A DNA stretch of 64,000 nucleotides from Agarilytica sp033852165 (GTDB lineage: Bacteria; Pseudomonadota; Gammaproteobacteria; Pseudomonadales; Cellvibrionaceae). The notes below the pieces were generated by a model that saw only the letters and a program-made list of their open reading frames with translations, made no database searches and had not been told where the DNA came from. The position numbers and the translations under genes are program-made. The first letter of the stretch is position 1. Each line of letters begins with the position of its first letter. The stretch is taken from contig JAWSUZ010000089.1 of assembly GCA_033852165.1 (NCBI GenBank), forward strand, positions 38,795 through 102,794. The letters are read 5' to 3'. Below are positions 1 through 8,274 of this stretch, piece by piece.

Positions 1-396
1 TGAAAAGGTGGGTTTTGAAAACGTAAATTATACCATTTGTCTTCGGGTAGTTTTCTTCCCAACGACCCCAACGTTAAATTACTGTCATCTGTTTGAGCGG
101 TTCCTGTGGTTGCCTGAATTTCACCGCTAGATGCGATCGGGCACGACTCTGTTTCGGCGGTTACCCCAGTTGTAAAGTGCTACTCGGGGCTGTCTGCTCC
201 AGAATAAGTTTTGGGCGAGATTCGTACCCATGATGTGATCGGTGGTTTGAGAGGGCTTTCTCAATAAAAACTGGTGGGAGATGGATTGTGGTTGTTGGCG
301 TTAAAGGTTATGTGGGGAATGTAAGGCTGCTTGGTCTGCGGCGCGGGTATGGTTATAGTGTAATGCTTAAAGAAGGAGCCTGGTGAAGTTGGCGTT
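1..396 (-). other. left-edge intergenic stretch with an unidentified open minus-strand frame
   Basis: No complete gene is visible. On the minus strand one frame is open from about position 179 to the left edge (about 59 codons). Its composition is protein-like and includes the stretch LGSLGRKLPEDKWYNLRF, but an in-frame TAG lies at 182-180 and no convincing start codon or ribosome binding site precedes it. A second minus frame opens at an ATG at 231 and stops at about 129. This could be the end of a degraded or frameshifted gene lying to the left; I do not recognise it. Confidence 0.2.
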
Positions 397-1248
397 TTAC
401 ATATTAACCCAACTATTATAAGCCACGACTTTAAACCTCATAGTTTTGTATTGGAGCACGATACCGTCTTCAACAATGGCTTCTAGGGTTAAATGATCCG
501 CGATAGCTTGTCCTGTTTGTCGAGTAACATTATTTAATACTACTGAAGCTGAATTTTTACTGTAGTTGTGTTCTGTGTACATTAAGGTTGGAATGCCTTT
601 TTGCTTCGCGTACGCAAGGTCACCTATAAAGCTAATAAATGGGTAGTCTTCCAAACTTGGTAATTTAGCGATTGGGGTAGGCTTTGGTGCCGCTTTGATT
701 TTTGGCTTCGCTTTCTCTTCTTTACTTTTTTGATAGATCGATGCGATTGCTTTGGAACTTTTGGTTGGACGGGAATCGGGAGTGGGTTTTTCTGTTGTTT
801 TTATTCCAGGTTCCCCCCCTTGTTCGCTTTTCGTTGCCGATTCATACTGCTTTGCAATCAGCTTGCCTTTCATTTCATTGTAGCGATTTTGTGGTGTGCT
901 AGGTTCTAAGGTGGCGGGTGGCGCAGAAGGTTTCTGATCTACTGTGCTGGGCGGCAGGGGAGCCGTTGCGGAACTGTTCGCTTTTAGATTTTTCGAAACG
1001 TCAGTGTTTGAATTTTTGTCCTCACTATATTGGACTCTATCATTATTATCACTTTTCCCGCTCAGCATTAATATAATGACAATAAGAACAAGAAATATAA
1101 GAAAGCCGATGAGCCCGTAGATTACCTTGGTGTTGAGGAGCGGCTTGCTGTCCTCAATATTGACATCGTGGTTACTGTTGAGTGAAGGCGTTTCGTCTGG
1201 ACTGCGTTCGCCATCGGCTTTGTTTAATGCATCGAGTATCAGTGACAT
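397..1248 (-). CDS. gspB: GspB-like general secretion pathway protein B
   Basis: GspB/ExeB partners the ATPase GspA; together they help place the type II secretion secretin in the cell wall and outer membrane. The N-terminus MSLILDALNKADGERSP matches the family signature that precedes a single membrane anchor, here residues 42-63. A long Pro/Lys/Ser-rich periplasmic linker (about 64-195) follows, then a compact C-terminal domain from about residue 200 (LEDYPFISFIGDLAYAKQKG) containing the short motif typical of this family. It lies 65 bp downstream of gspA on the same strand, so co-transcription is likely. No other gsp genes are in the window, as is usual because exeAB is often separate from the main operon. 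Confidence 0.85.
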   Translation of the reverse strand: MSLILDALNKADGERSPDETPSLNSNHDVNIEDSKPLLNTKVIYGLIGFLIFLVLIVIILMLSGKSDNNDRVQYSEDKNSNTDVSKNLKANSSATAPLPPSTVDQKPSAPPATLEPSTPQNRYNEMKGKLIAKQYESATKSEQGGEPGIKTTEKPTPDSRPTKSSKAIASIYQKSKEEKAKPKIKAAPKPTPIAKLPSLEDYPFISFIGDLAYAKQKGIPTLMYTEHNYSKNSASVVLNNVTRQTGQAIADHLTLEAIVEDGIVLQYKTMRFKVVAYNSWVNM

Positions 1249-1313
1249 AGGCGATATTTAATTGCTTTTATTGGGCTACAGAATTCTTTCAAATAATTAC
1301 TAGTGTGAGGCAA

Positions 1314-2948
1314 TTATTGAAAGTTGAGTTTAAGCGGCGTACTCAAACCGAGGCTTTCATTCAGCTTCATGAGTGTTCGTTCGCCAAGTATTCCATCGTC
1401 CTTTAAATTATGTTCTCTCTGAAATAGTTTGACTCGATCGCGTAGGGCGATATTAAATCGCTTTTTTGTTAGAGGGCTAGTTTGTGCGTCGAGTAAAGCA
1501 AATTGAGTGGCTACTTCGGCAACGGTTTCACCCTTGTCTCCGTAGGCAAGAGGCTCACTAAAATCTTTGGGTTTTTGCCAGGCGTAAAAAACTTCCCCTG
1601 TCCATAACGGACCTAACTCATCCAATGTGATTATTTTTTGTTGTCGCCCGCCATCAATCATAAGGGCGTGCTTATCTTGTATGCCGATAAGAACCGCGTG
1701 CGAATTAAATTTATTTGGATTGATCAGGGTTAATACTATCGGGCGGTTAAGTGATTTGACACCTTCCCATGTCTCAAATTTTGTTTCTCCGCAGTGATGT
1801 CCCTGGGTGTTAATTTGCCAGCAGGGATGTGTGTCTGGGCTAATTTTGAATTTAAGGTATTCAAATAAAATCGCCTGAGCTTTTATTTTGTCTGGGATCT
1901 CGAAAGAGGGCATGGATTCGTTGCCGCTGAATGATGGAGCTGTTGGATTAGAAGATATTGGAGTTGAAGTGTTTTCGTTGCTTTGCATATTGACAGAATT
2001 GTCATTTGGGAGGCTTTGTCCAAATATCAGCTGCAACATAAAATAAATGATACCGAGCCCAATGAGGGCACTCGCGGATAAGGTTCCGTATAAAATGTAA
2101 GGAGCCTGTTGAGAAGGAGCGTTAATCTGAGATTGGCGATGTCCTTCAACTTCTTTGCGAGCCAAATCGAATATTTTATTGTCGATCTGTGATTTATTGT
2201 GGCCGTAAGCTCCAATTAAAGTGCGCTCGCATAAGACATTGATCATGCGAGGAATTCCTCCGGTAAACCGGTAAATTTGCTTAATGATACGAGGGGTAAA
2301 TGGGTTTTTGTCTTTTGGCATCCCCGCCACGGATAGACGATGGTTAATATAGCGTTCGGTTTCATCCAATGTGAGTGGCGTGAGATGAAAGCGAGCTGTA
2401 ATACGTTGGGAAAGTTGTCGCAGTCGAGGCTGAGCTAAAAGTTCGTTAAGTTCAGGCTGGCCGACCAGTACAATTTGAAGTAGTTTCTTGGTCGATGTTT
2501 CAAGGTTCGTCAGTAGGCGAATTTGCTCTAGAACTTCTGCCGATAGCAATTGAGCTTCGTCGATGAGTAGTATCGTATTTTTACCTTGCTTGTGATTGTC
2601 GAGTAAGCGTTGTTGCAAGGTATCGGTAAGATTTTTGGTTTGTGGGTTTTCTCGGTTGTAAGCGATACCGAGTTCATCGCAGATGGTGCAAAGCAGCTCT
2701 TTGATGTTCGACATCGGATTGAGAACAATGGCGATTTCCGTATTTTCAGGGAGTTGCTCAAGCAAGCACCGGATGATGGTGGTTTTACCCGTGCCGACTT
2801 CGCCGCTGAGCATGACAAAGCCGCCTTCTTTCACTCCGTATAATAAATGAGCAAGCGCTTCTTTGTGCTGCTGGCTCATATATAGGTAGCGGGGATTTAC
2901 GGCGATGGAAAACGCTTGTTCTTTTAATCCAAAATAATTGTGATACAT
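1314..2948 (-). CDS. gspA: GspA/ExeA-like AAA ATPase with peptidoglycan-binding domain
   Basis: Inner-membrane ATPase that works with GspB in assembling the type II secretion secretin through the peptidoglycan layer. Seen in the sequence: Walker A GEVGTGKT at residues 49-56, Walker B ILLIDEAQ at 126-133, the TGGIPRMIN sensor region near 229-237, one transmembrane segment at about 284-307, and a periplasmic half ending in a peptidoglycan-binding-1-like repeat (about 475-535, containing LKDDGILGERT). The 544-residue length agrees with ExeA. The start MYHNYFGLKEQAF is the canonical family N-terminus. It is the first gene of a probable gspA-gspB operon. Confidence 0.9.
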   Translation of the reverse strand: MYHNYFGLKEQAFSIAVNPRYLYMSQQHKEALAHLLYGVKEGGFVMLSGEVGTGKTTIIRCLLEQLPENTEIAIVLNPMSNIKELLCTICDELGIAYNRENPQTKNLTDTLQQRLLDNHKQGKNTILLIDEAQLLSAEVLEQIRLLTNLETSTKKLLQIVLVGQPELNELLAQPRLRQLSQRITARFHLTPLTLDETERYINHRLSVAGMPKDKNPFTPRIIKQIYRFTGGIPRMINVLCERTLIGAYGHNKSQIDNKIFDLARKEVEGHRQSQINAPSQQAPYILYGTLSASALIGLGIIYFMLQLIFGQSLPNDNSVNMQSNENTSTPISSNPTAPSFSGNESMPSFEIPDKIKAQAILFEYLKFKISPDTHPCWQINTQGHHCGETKFETWEGVKSLNRPIVLTLINPNKFNSHAVLIGIQDKHALMIDGGRQQKIITLDELGPLWTGEVFYAWQKPKDFSEPLAYGDKGETVAEVATQFALLDAQTSPLTKKRFNIALRDRVKLFQREHNLKDDGILGERTLMKLNESLGLSTPLKLNFQ

Positions 2949-3252
2949 GTGATTTTTATAAATATGTGAACTTGTTTATTTATATGAGTGATCGTCGATA
3001 TCCTGAGAGTTAGTCAAGCTAAATAAGTTCATTGTAAGCCTGTTCCGTTCATGGCTAGGAGGGACGTATCACCAAACAAGCTAGGGATAATACTCCTTAT
3101 CGACGGAGAGGACTATAAGTGAATCTGGTATCAGGGAATCGTACCTGGGGAGGGTGTTTCCAGAGCTTACTGCTGTAGCTCGTTATTAGGGAATATTGTT
3201 GATATATGCAGAGGGGTAAAAGAATGCGGAGGGATGAAGTCGAGAGTTTTAG
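2949..3252. other. intergenic region, no gene seen
   Basis: About 300 bp between gspA and the MerR-family gene, both on the minus strand. It must contain the gspA promoter, but no strong sigma-70 hexamer pair, terminator hairpin, RNA gene or coding frame stood out. Confidence 0.4.
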
Positions 3253-3609
3253 CTAAGGAAGAAATAGAGCTACAAGCTCTTTTTCTAGGGTGTCGATGGT
3301 CTGGCTTTGCTCTGAGGCTTGTTCGTTGCTCAGGTTTTGATCTCTACGCTTATTGAGTAGCATTAATACGCGGTTAAGGCGGACTGACGATTGATCCGAA
3401 TCTTTTGCTGTTAATACTGACATTATTTCTCGTAACGATAATCCAATATCCTGCGCCATTTTGATTAATTTGATGGCATGAATATGAGGCTCGCCGTAAT
3501 TAGCCTCACCGGAAAGCATGGGTGTCGCAGGCAGAAGTCCAGCTTGGTCATAGTGCTTTATAGACGTCACTGAGGCGCCTGTAATTCGAGATAATTGCTC
3601 AATATACAT
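3253..3609 (-). CDS. MerR-family transcriptional regulator
   Basis: A small (118-residue) DNA-binding regulator. The N-terminus MYIEQLSRITGASVTSIKHYDQAGLLP fits the MerR winged-helix start, in which a helix-turn-helix is followed by the signature tyrosine and a 'xxGLLP' turn; HAIKLIKMAQDIGLSLREI (about 46-65) is the second helical element. The C-terminal part is short and Glu/Gln/Asn-rich and shows no conserved metal-binding cysteines, so the effector cannot be guessed. It is monocistronic, and the neighbours (gspA and a GcvR-like gene) give no clear target. Family membership is firm; the function is unknown. Confidence 0.75.
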   Translation of the reverse strand: MYIEQLSRITGASVTSIKHYDQAGLLPATPMLSGEANYGEPHIHAIKLIKMAQDIGLSLREIMSVLTAKDSDQSSVRLNRVLMLLNKRRDQNLSNEQASEQSQTIDTLEKELVALFLP

Positions 3610-3924
3610 TTTTTAGAAATTTTGGTTATTAGAATTATAAATTTCAACTATTAGCAGTGCTGCTTTGCTTAATATTTAATCATTAAATGGTAACTGCTTA
3701 CTTAAATCAAGCGCTTATTTTTGATAAATAAATGCTACTTTAGTCGTGTCTGGAGGGGTTTCTGCTAAGTCGTTGAAAACTATGGAAGTATTTCTGAGGT
3801 CGCTACCGTATAAGCTTTGTAAAATTGATGGGTAGCGCAAAATGCCAGCAGTGGGATTAAGTTAAGTGGCTAGAGTGGCTAGTCTCCGAGAGGAGTCCAT
3901 TGTTGGTGTAGGTGGTTCAGTAAC
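3610..3924. other. intergenic region, AT-rich, no gene seen
   Basis: About 315 bp between two minus-strand genes. The part next to the MerR start (3610-3740) is strongly AT-rich and probably holds its promoter. No open frame, RNA gene or terminator was recognised. Confidence 0.4.
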
Positions 3925-4458
3925 TTAATCTTCAGGACTGTCAGAGAAAGAAATATCCAAAGCTAGGGAATCTGCAATTTTGTCGAGCATTTCATGAAGT
4001 TCTCCGAGGTCTGCGTCGGCAGGAATTTCCAGCTGGCCGGAGGCTTCAAAAAGTGGGTCTCCACTGTATGGCATACTGGATAAAGAGGTTTCAAGCTCGG
4101 CTACGTTAATATGACTTTTTGCCAGAGCTTTGGACAGTTCTCGAACAATTCCCGGTCGGTCTGGGCCAAGCACGTGAATTTTTGCGGCTATTGAAGGTTT
4201 ATCTTTTGGGCTTGAAGCAGCCACTTGCTCGCACTTAACCCAAATGTCTTTTTCTTTAAGCTGCAACAATTTTGCTTCTAGTGCAGAGCTTTGTTCAGAG
4301 GGAACGGATACGCGTATGACGCCGGCGAATTTACCTGAAAGTTGGGATAAGCGGCTTTCCAGCCAGTTTCCATTTTCATTTGAAATAGTCTCTGCGATGG
4401 CTTCGACAATTCCGGGTTTGTCATCACTGATGACACTGACAAGTAAATGAGAAAGCAT
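3925..4458 (-). CDS. GcvR-like tandem ACT-domain protein
   Basis: Resembles the glycine cleavage system transcriptional repressor family: two ACT regulatory domains and no DNA-binding domain. The first ACT domain spans about residues 1-80 (LVSVISDDKPGIVEAIAETI) and the second about 92-172 (IHVLGPDRPGIVRELSKAL); both carry the DxPGIV motif typical of amino-acid-binding ACT folds. The length of 177 agrees with the GcvR family. In E. coli GcvR antagonises GcvA, but no gcv gene is present here, so the partner is unknown. Its start lies 120 bp from the divergently placed UPF0270 gene. Confidence 0.8.
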   Translation of the reverse strand: MLSHLLVSVISDDKPGIVEAIAETISNENGNWLESRLSQLSGKFAGVIRVSVPSEQSSALEAKLLQLKEKDIWVKCEQVAASSPKDKPSIAAKIHVLGPDRPGIVRELSKALAKSHINVAELETSLSSMPYSGDPLFEASGQLEIPADADLGELHEMLDKIADSLALDISFSDSPED

Positions 4459-4578
4459 AATGACGTGACACTATTGAAAATGGGTTCGCATCAGTATAAT
4501 GGCATCCCTTTGCCTTGCACATATCTATTGTGTTGCCCGCTCATATTAATCAATAAAACCTTCATCGGAGTGCTTGCC

Positions 4579-4803
4579 GTGATTATCCCGCCGGAAAAAG
4601 TCAACATGGAATCCCTTCGCTCTATCGTTGAGTCGGTGATTGTGCGGGACGGAACAGATTATGGAGCGCGAGAGCTAAGTTTAGAGGAGAAGGTCGATAT
4701 CTTATTGCCGCAGGTGTTGAGCTCTGAGGTGTTAATTTCCTTCGATGAGGACACGGAAACGATAACGTTGATTCCCAAGTCGGATATGAATCATTTGGCT
4801 TAA
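4579..4803 (+). CDS. UPF0270 (YheU) family small protein
   Basis: A 74-residue protein of the UPF0270/YheU family, function unknown. The family core is visible as VIIPPEKVNMESLRSIVES followed by REGTDYG-like RDGTDYGARELSLEEKV and a C-terminal ETITLIPKS. The open frame extends upstream to 4447, but the family begins at the IIP motif, and a GTG at 4579 lies 8 bases after a GGAG (4567-4570). I therefore take the GTG as the start; the upstream 44 codons overlap the divergent ACT gene and look non-coding. E. coli homologues are of similar length (72). Confidence 0.8.
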   Translation: MIIPPEKVNMESLRSIVESVIVRDGTDYGARELSLEEKVDILLPQVLSSEVLISFDEDTETITLIPKSDMNHLA

Positions 4804-5024
4804 TCGCCGGTTAAAAACTAATTGTCTTCGGCGCCGTTATTTTTCACCTCAAAGCGCGCGTTTAACCACAAAAACGCCGCTTTATCGGAAATGTACCTGC
4901 TGATTACCTGGCCATAAATGCCTTTCTGTAGGCTACTGTGTCGGATGGCTTGCGTTGGATTGATTGTCGTTGAATTTCTCTTGCTGCCTGGTTGAGCAGT
5001 CGTATCGGTTTAGGCGTTTTCTAG

Positions 5025-5310
5025 TTAGAAGTTTTCTAAAATCGATATTTTTTCAGGCTGCTGAAGCGTTGGGGTGATACTGTTCATAGGTTCCATGCGT
5101 TCAGGGCTGCGGTACCAACTGTTCCAATCTTTCTCCGTTCGCCACTTACACATCACGTACTGGCGGCGGATGTCTTCCGTATTGGCATAGTTTTCTGCCG
5201 ATATAAAGCCACTTGATATATAGGCATTTTGTAGTGTTTTCCTGGGAGGTCTCTTCGTAGGTTGCAAGCATGCTGTCTGCAATAACGCGTTCAATTAAAA
5301 CGTGAATCAT
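5025..5310 (-). pseudogene. antibiotic biosynthesis monooxygenase (ABM) family gene with a one-base frameshift
   Basis: The gene begins at an ATG (5310-5308) with an AGGG box upstream and encodes MIHVLIERVIADSMLATYEE, the usual N-terminus of a ~95-residue ABM-domain protein. The frame then breaks: the conserved remainder (KTLQNAYISSGFISAEN, then VMCKWRTEKDWNSWYRS, ending EPEKI-like QPEKISILENF) lies in the next frame. Removing one C from the CCC at 5246-5244 would join them as ...EETSRKTLQNAY. The second half alone could start at an internal ATG near 5294, but that reading begins in the wrong frame. It may be a real pseudogene, a sequencing error in a homopolymer run, or less likely a recoding site. 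Confidence 0.75.
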
Positions 5311-5485
5311 TGTGTAACCCTTTATGTGGCCCCTATGCTTAAGGGAGTAAGAGCTTGGCCGGAAACGCTTGTCAGGGCTGCTTTATGATTAATTGAGATG
5401 AAAAGTCGTTTACGCTCTTTCAAAATATAACGTATATTTGTGGCCTCTTTCCAATTAATTCCATTTTTGAGTAGTTGATAGTTCC

Positions 5486-5725
5486 ATGTCTTTTGAATTC
5501 AGTAAATCGGTTGATGCGACCGGACTCACGTGCCCTGAACCGGTAATGATGTTACACAGTGCTGTAAGAGACGCTAAAGCCGGTGAGGTGCTTAGAGTTA
5601 TCGCTACCGATCCTTCAACTCAAAAAGATATCGCGCACTTTTGTGAGTTTTTGGGACATCAGTTGATCTCATCAACCAGTGAAAATGACACCTTTGTATT
5701 TTTGATTAAAAAGAAATGCACGTAA
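5486..5725 (+). CDS. tusA: TusA-family sulfur carrier protein
   Basis: A 79-residue TusA/SirA-family protein. It carries the CPEPVM motif with the sulfur-accepting cysteine at residue 16 within DATGLTCPEPVMMLHSAV, and the C-terminal beta strand (FVFLIKKK) of the two-layer fold. TusA relays persulfide sulfur from IscS towards tRNA 2-thiouridine synthesis or molybdenum cofactor pathways. The family has several paralogues, so the exact pathway is not proven, but the close match to the canonical motif and length favours tusA. It is monocistronic. Confidence 0.8.
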   Translation: MSFEFSKSVDATGLTCPEPVMMLHSAVRDAKAGEVLRVIATDPSTQKDIAHFCEFLGHQLISSTSENDTFVFLIKKKCT

Positions 5726-5919
5726 AGTGAGCAGTCATAATCTAAGGGGCGTATGTAAGGGGGTGGAGTACCTAAGTGGCATTTCCGGAGGGAATAAAGC
5801 TGTTGCTCTCATTAAAAGGTTGAAAGCAGAGCTCTTCTAAGCGTTGTATTCAACGCGATGTCAGACGGGCTTTGACCCTTATAGATCCTATGCCGGATTC
5901 TAAGAAGGCTGCGTCTGTG

Positions 5920-6621
5920 TTAGCGGGATTCTTCGACGAGCATTGCGATCGCTGCAAGCGCCTCAGGATCTTCCGCTTTAATTTTGTTGGCAATGTGATG
6001 CTGGAAAAAGTACTTAAATTGAGCATCCGATTGGCCGGGGTACAAACAAGCATCGCCTGGAAGTACTGGCGTGCTTTCGACTTTCTCTTCGTTTATGAGC
6101 ATACCGCTTAGCGAGCCGTCATGGTGTAAGCGCCAGCTAATCACTTCTTGCAGGGTTAGGGATTTAAAGCCATCACTGGCTAACACTGCATGAGTGCCGA
6201 TAGTGTCGGGGATTTCCTGCACGATATCACCAGGGTTTTCACACTGGTAGTCGTAATACTCTGCAGCAGTTTCTAGCTCAACAATCTTATGGATTGGTGC
6301 TTCCAAGAAAAGCTCGTCAATACCTGGATCGTAATAGCCTTCAAAAGTCCCATTAAGAGGGTCGTTAATGTCTGGGCAGGGAATAATATCGTCCAACCAT
6401 GGCACTAGCCCAACCACATCGCCATTTGCACACAGAGCCCAGCACAGGACCTTCAAACTGAAATACTTGTCTTCGCTGACTTCATTGGAATAAAGCATTT
6501 CCAAACCATCAAGTTCGGGCGAGAGTCTGATGACGCGTTTGTCAAATTGAGATGTGTAGGAGTTTCCCGTGAACAGGTCGATCACGTTGTCCGTGTTGTG
6601 ACCATCAATTGAGGTCTTCAT
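5920..6621 (-). CDS. unidentified conserved-looking 233-residue protein
   Basis: I do not recognise this protein. The frame extends to a TTG at 6639, but the ATG at 6621 sits seven bases after a perfect GGAGG, so translation should start MKTSIDGHNTDNVIDLFTG. It is acidic, lacks a signal peptide or membrane segment, and contains a Trp/Asp-rich stretch (VGLVPWLDDIIPCPDINDP), a Tyr/Asp-rich middle, and an all-helical C-terminal tail (AEDPEALAAIAMLVEES). The composition suggests a soluble cytoplasmic protein. It is single, convergent with the tusA-like gene and divergent from epmC, with a 16-bp palindrome about 31 bp upstream that may be an operator. Confidence 0.7.
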   Translation of the reverse strand: MKTSIDGHNTDNVIDLFTGNSYTSQFDKRVIRLSPELDGLEMLYSNEVSEDKYFSLKVLCWALCANGDVVGLVPWLDDIIPCPDINDPLNGTFEGYYDPGIDELFLEAPIHKIVELETAAEYYDYQCENPGDIVQEIPDTIGTHAVLASDGFKSLTLQEVISWRLHHDGSLSGMLINEEKVESTPVLPGDACLYPGQSDAQFKYFFQHHIANKIKAEDPEALAAIAMLVEESR

Positions 6622-6651
6622 AATACTACCTCCAAACAAAATTGAGGTGTA

Positions 6652-6667
6652 GTAGCCCTAGGGCTAC
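6652..6667. promoter_or_regulatory. perfect 16-bp palindrome upstream of the unknown gene
   Basis: GTAGCCCTAGGGCTAC is a perfect palindrome with no loop, placed 31 bp before the ATG at 6621 in the divergent region with epmC. A second imperfect dyad (gatgg ... ccatc, about 6672-6690) and a CTATA ... TATAG dyad follow. A gapless palindrome suits a dimeric protein operator better than an RNA hairpin. The regulator is unknown. Confidence 0.4.
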
Positions 6668-6817
6668 CAAGTGATGGTTTTGGGGCCATCACTATATACA
6701 GTATAGAGTAATATCGTTTAACACAATACCTGGTGGTGGGTTTTTGACTGCCTCCTTTTTCGGGTTATTATCATTCGTCGAATCAACAAAATTCATACAC
6801 TAAGCTTAGAACATTTG

Positions 6818-7381
6818 ATGCCAAATAAATTCCTTTCTTTAGACAAATCCCGACTGAATAACTTAACTAAGGTCTTTCATGAGCTATTTAGAGCGTCGTA
6901 TCGAACATGCCTAAAGGGTGGGGCTAACGAGCCGCTCTACCGTCCGGCAAGCTCTGCAGGGGGCCTTCATACCATAGAGTTTTCATATGATTACTTTTCC
7001 AGTGCTCTGCACGAAATTGCCCATTGGTGTATTGCCGGGTCAGAGAGACTAACAAAACTGGATTATGGCTATTGGTATGCCCCAGATGGGCGCACAGAAT
7101 CTCAGCAAAAGGAATTCGAAATGGTTGAGGTTAAGCCTCAGGCCCTGGAGCGGATATTATCGTTTGCATCTTGTCAGCCTTTTCGTATCAGTGCCGACAA
7201 CCTGGAGTCAGGGCAGGGGGCCAGCGCAGCGTTTAAACGAGCGGTTCACCAGCAAACTCTGAGTTATTGCCGTGACGGCTTGCCCGACAGAGCTGGCGCA
7301 CTGGCCTTGGCGCTTGCGGGAGCCTTTGATGCTCCGGCCCCGTGTGACTCCAGGCAATACTTGGCCGAGGATCTTGTATGA
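6818..7381 (+). CDS. epmC: elongation factor P hydroxylase EpmC
   Basis: EpmC (YfcM) hydroxylates the beta-lysylated lysine of translation elongation factor P. The family hallmark is visible: SALHEIAHWCIAGSERL with HEIAH at residues 65-69 (iron ligands in the family), followed by DYGYWYAPDGR and FEMVEVKPQALE. The length of 187 residues fits. A TTG lies just before the ATG, and I use the ATG at 6818. It overlaps the start of the next gene (ATGA), so epmC, the flap endonuclease gene and pdxB form one translationally coupled run. epmA, epmB and efp are not in the window. Confidence 0.92.
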   Translation: MPNKFLSLDKSRLNNLTKVFHELFRASYRTCLKGGANEPLYRPASSAGGLHTIEFSYDYFSSALHEIAHWCIAGSERLTKLDYGYWYAPDGRTESQQKEFEMVEVKPQALERILSFASCQPFRISADNLESGQGASAAFKRAVHQQTLSYCRDGLPDRAGALALALAGAFDAPAPCDSRQYLAEDLV

Positions 7382-8274
7382 GTGAGGGTGAATGTAAGCA
7401 TTTGTATATCATTGATGCGTCGATTTTTATTTTTCGCTACTACTTTTCGATGCCTTCAAATTGGTTTGCCAGTAACAATCGCCCCACAGAAACCGTTTAT
7501 GGATACGCATTGTGGCTAAAAAAGTTTTTGGCGAATGAAAAGCCTCAAAATGTTGTGGCGTGTTTTGATGAGAGTCTAGGGTCATGCTTTCGCAACGAAA
7601 TCTATCCTGATTACAAAAGCAGTCGAGAGCTACCTGACGAAGACTTGGCCTTTCAGTTGCTGGCGTGTAAAAAAATAACCTCTTTAATGGGGGTCCCCTG
7701 TTATGCTTCCGACCGCTACGAGGCTGACGATCTAGCCGGTTGTTTTGCTCGACTCTGTGACGGTGAAAATATTGGGTATTCTATTTTGACGCGAGATAAA
7801 GATTTATCTCAGCTGCTGTACGGCAACTTAGGGCAATTATGGGATTACCCGAATAAAGAACCCTTAGGGCGTGAAGATGTTTTTGAGAAAATGGGAGTGT
7901 ATCCCGAACAAGTTTCCGATTATCTTGCCCTAGTCGGCGACCCAAGTGATGATATTCCTGGTGTGCCGGGTGTCGGGGCCAAAACCGCTTGTGCCTTACT
8001 TGCTCATTTTGGCTCCTGGAACGAGATAAGAAGTAATGTTGAATCGATACATAAATTGCCCATTCGTGGTGCAAAATCATTGCAGAATAAAATAGCTGAA
8101 TTTTCCGATCAGGTGGAGCTTGCGCTCAAGTTGACCCTAATTGATACCGAGGCCGAAGTCGTTAGCTGGGGAAGCACAAAGAGAATTGCAGTGGATAAAA
8201 CTGAATTGTTTGAATTGGCTTCTGGTCTAGGCTTTCCGCCATCATTTGTTAACTCTATAGAGGGCTCCATGTGA
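7378..8274 (+). CDS. xni: flap endonuclease Xni / PolA-type 5'-3' exonuclease
   Basis: A stand-alone 5'-nuclease of the PolA N-terminal/FEN family that cleaves 5' flaps. Catalytic acidic motifs are visible: YIIDAS at the N-terminus, ACFDES near 60, EADDLAG near 120, TRDKDLSQLL near 140, and GDPSDDIPGVPGVGAKTA (helix-3-turn-helix DNA-binding element) near 185-203. The length of 298 is a little above E. coli Xni (251). It starts at an ATG overlapping the epmC stop and overlaps pdxB by 4 bp, indicating translational coupling. Assignment to Xni rather than a truncated PolA follows from the absence of polymerase domains. Confidence 0.87.
   Translation: MSEGECKHLYIIDASIFIFRYYFSMPSNWFASNNRPTETVYGYALWLKKFLANEKPQNVVACFDESLGSCFRNEIYPDYKSSRELPDEDLAFQLLACKKITSLMGVPCYASDRYEADDLAGCFARLCDGENIGYSILTRDKDLSQLLYGNLGQLWDYPNKEPLGREDVFEKMGVYPEQVSDYLALVGDPSDDIPGVPGVGAKTACALLAHFGSWNEIRSNVESIHKLPIRGAKSLQNKIAEFSDQVELALKLTLIDTEAEVVSWGSTKRIAVDKTELFELASGLGFPPSFVNSIEGSM

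Noticed and set aside
6678..6712. Possible LexA box near CTATATACAG
   Set aside because: Lacks the CTGT half of CTGT-N8-ACAG.
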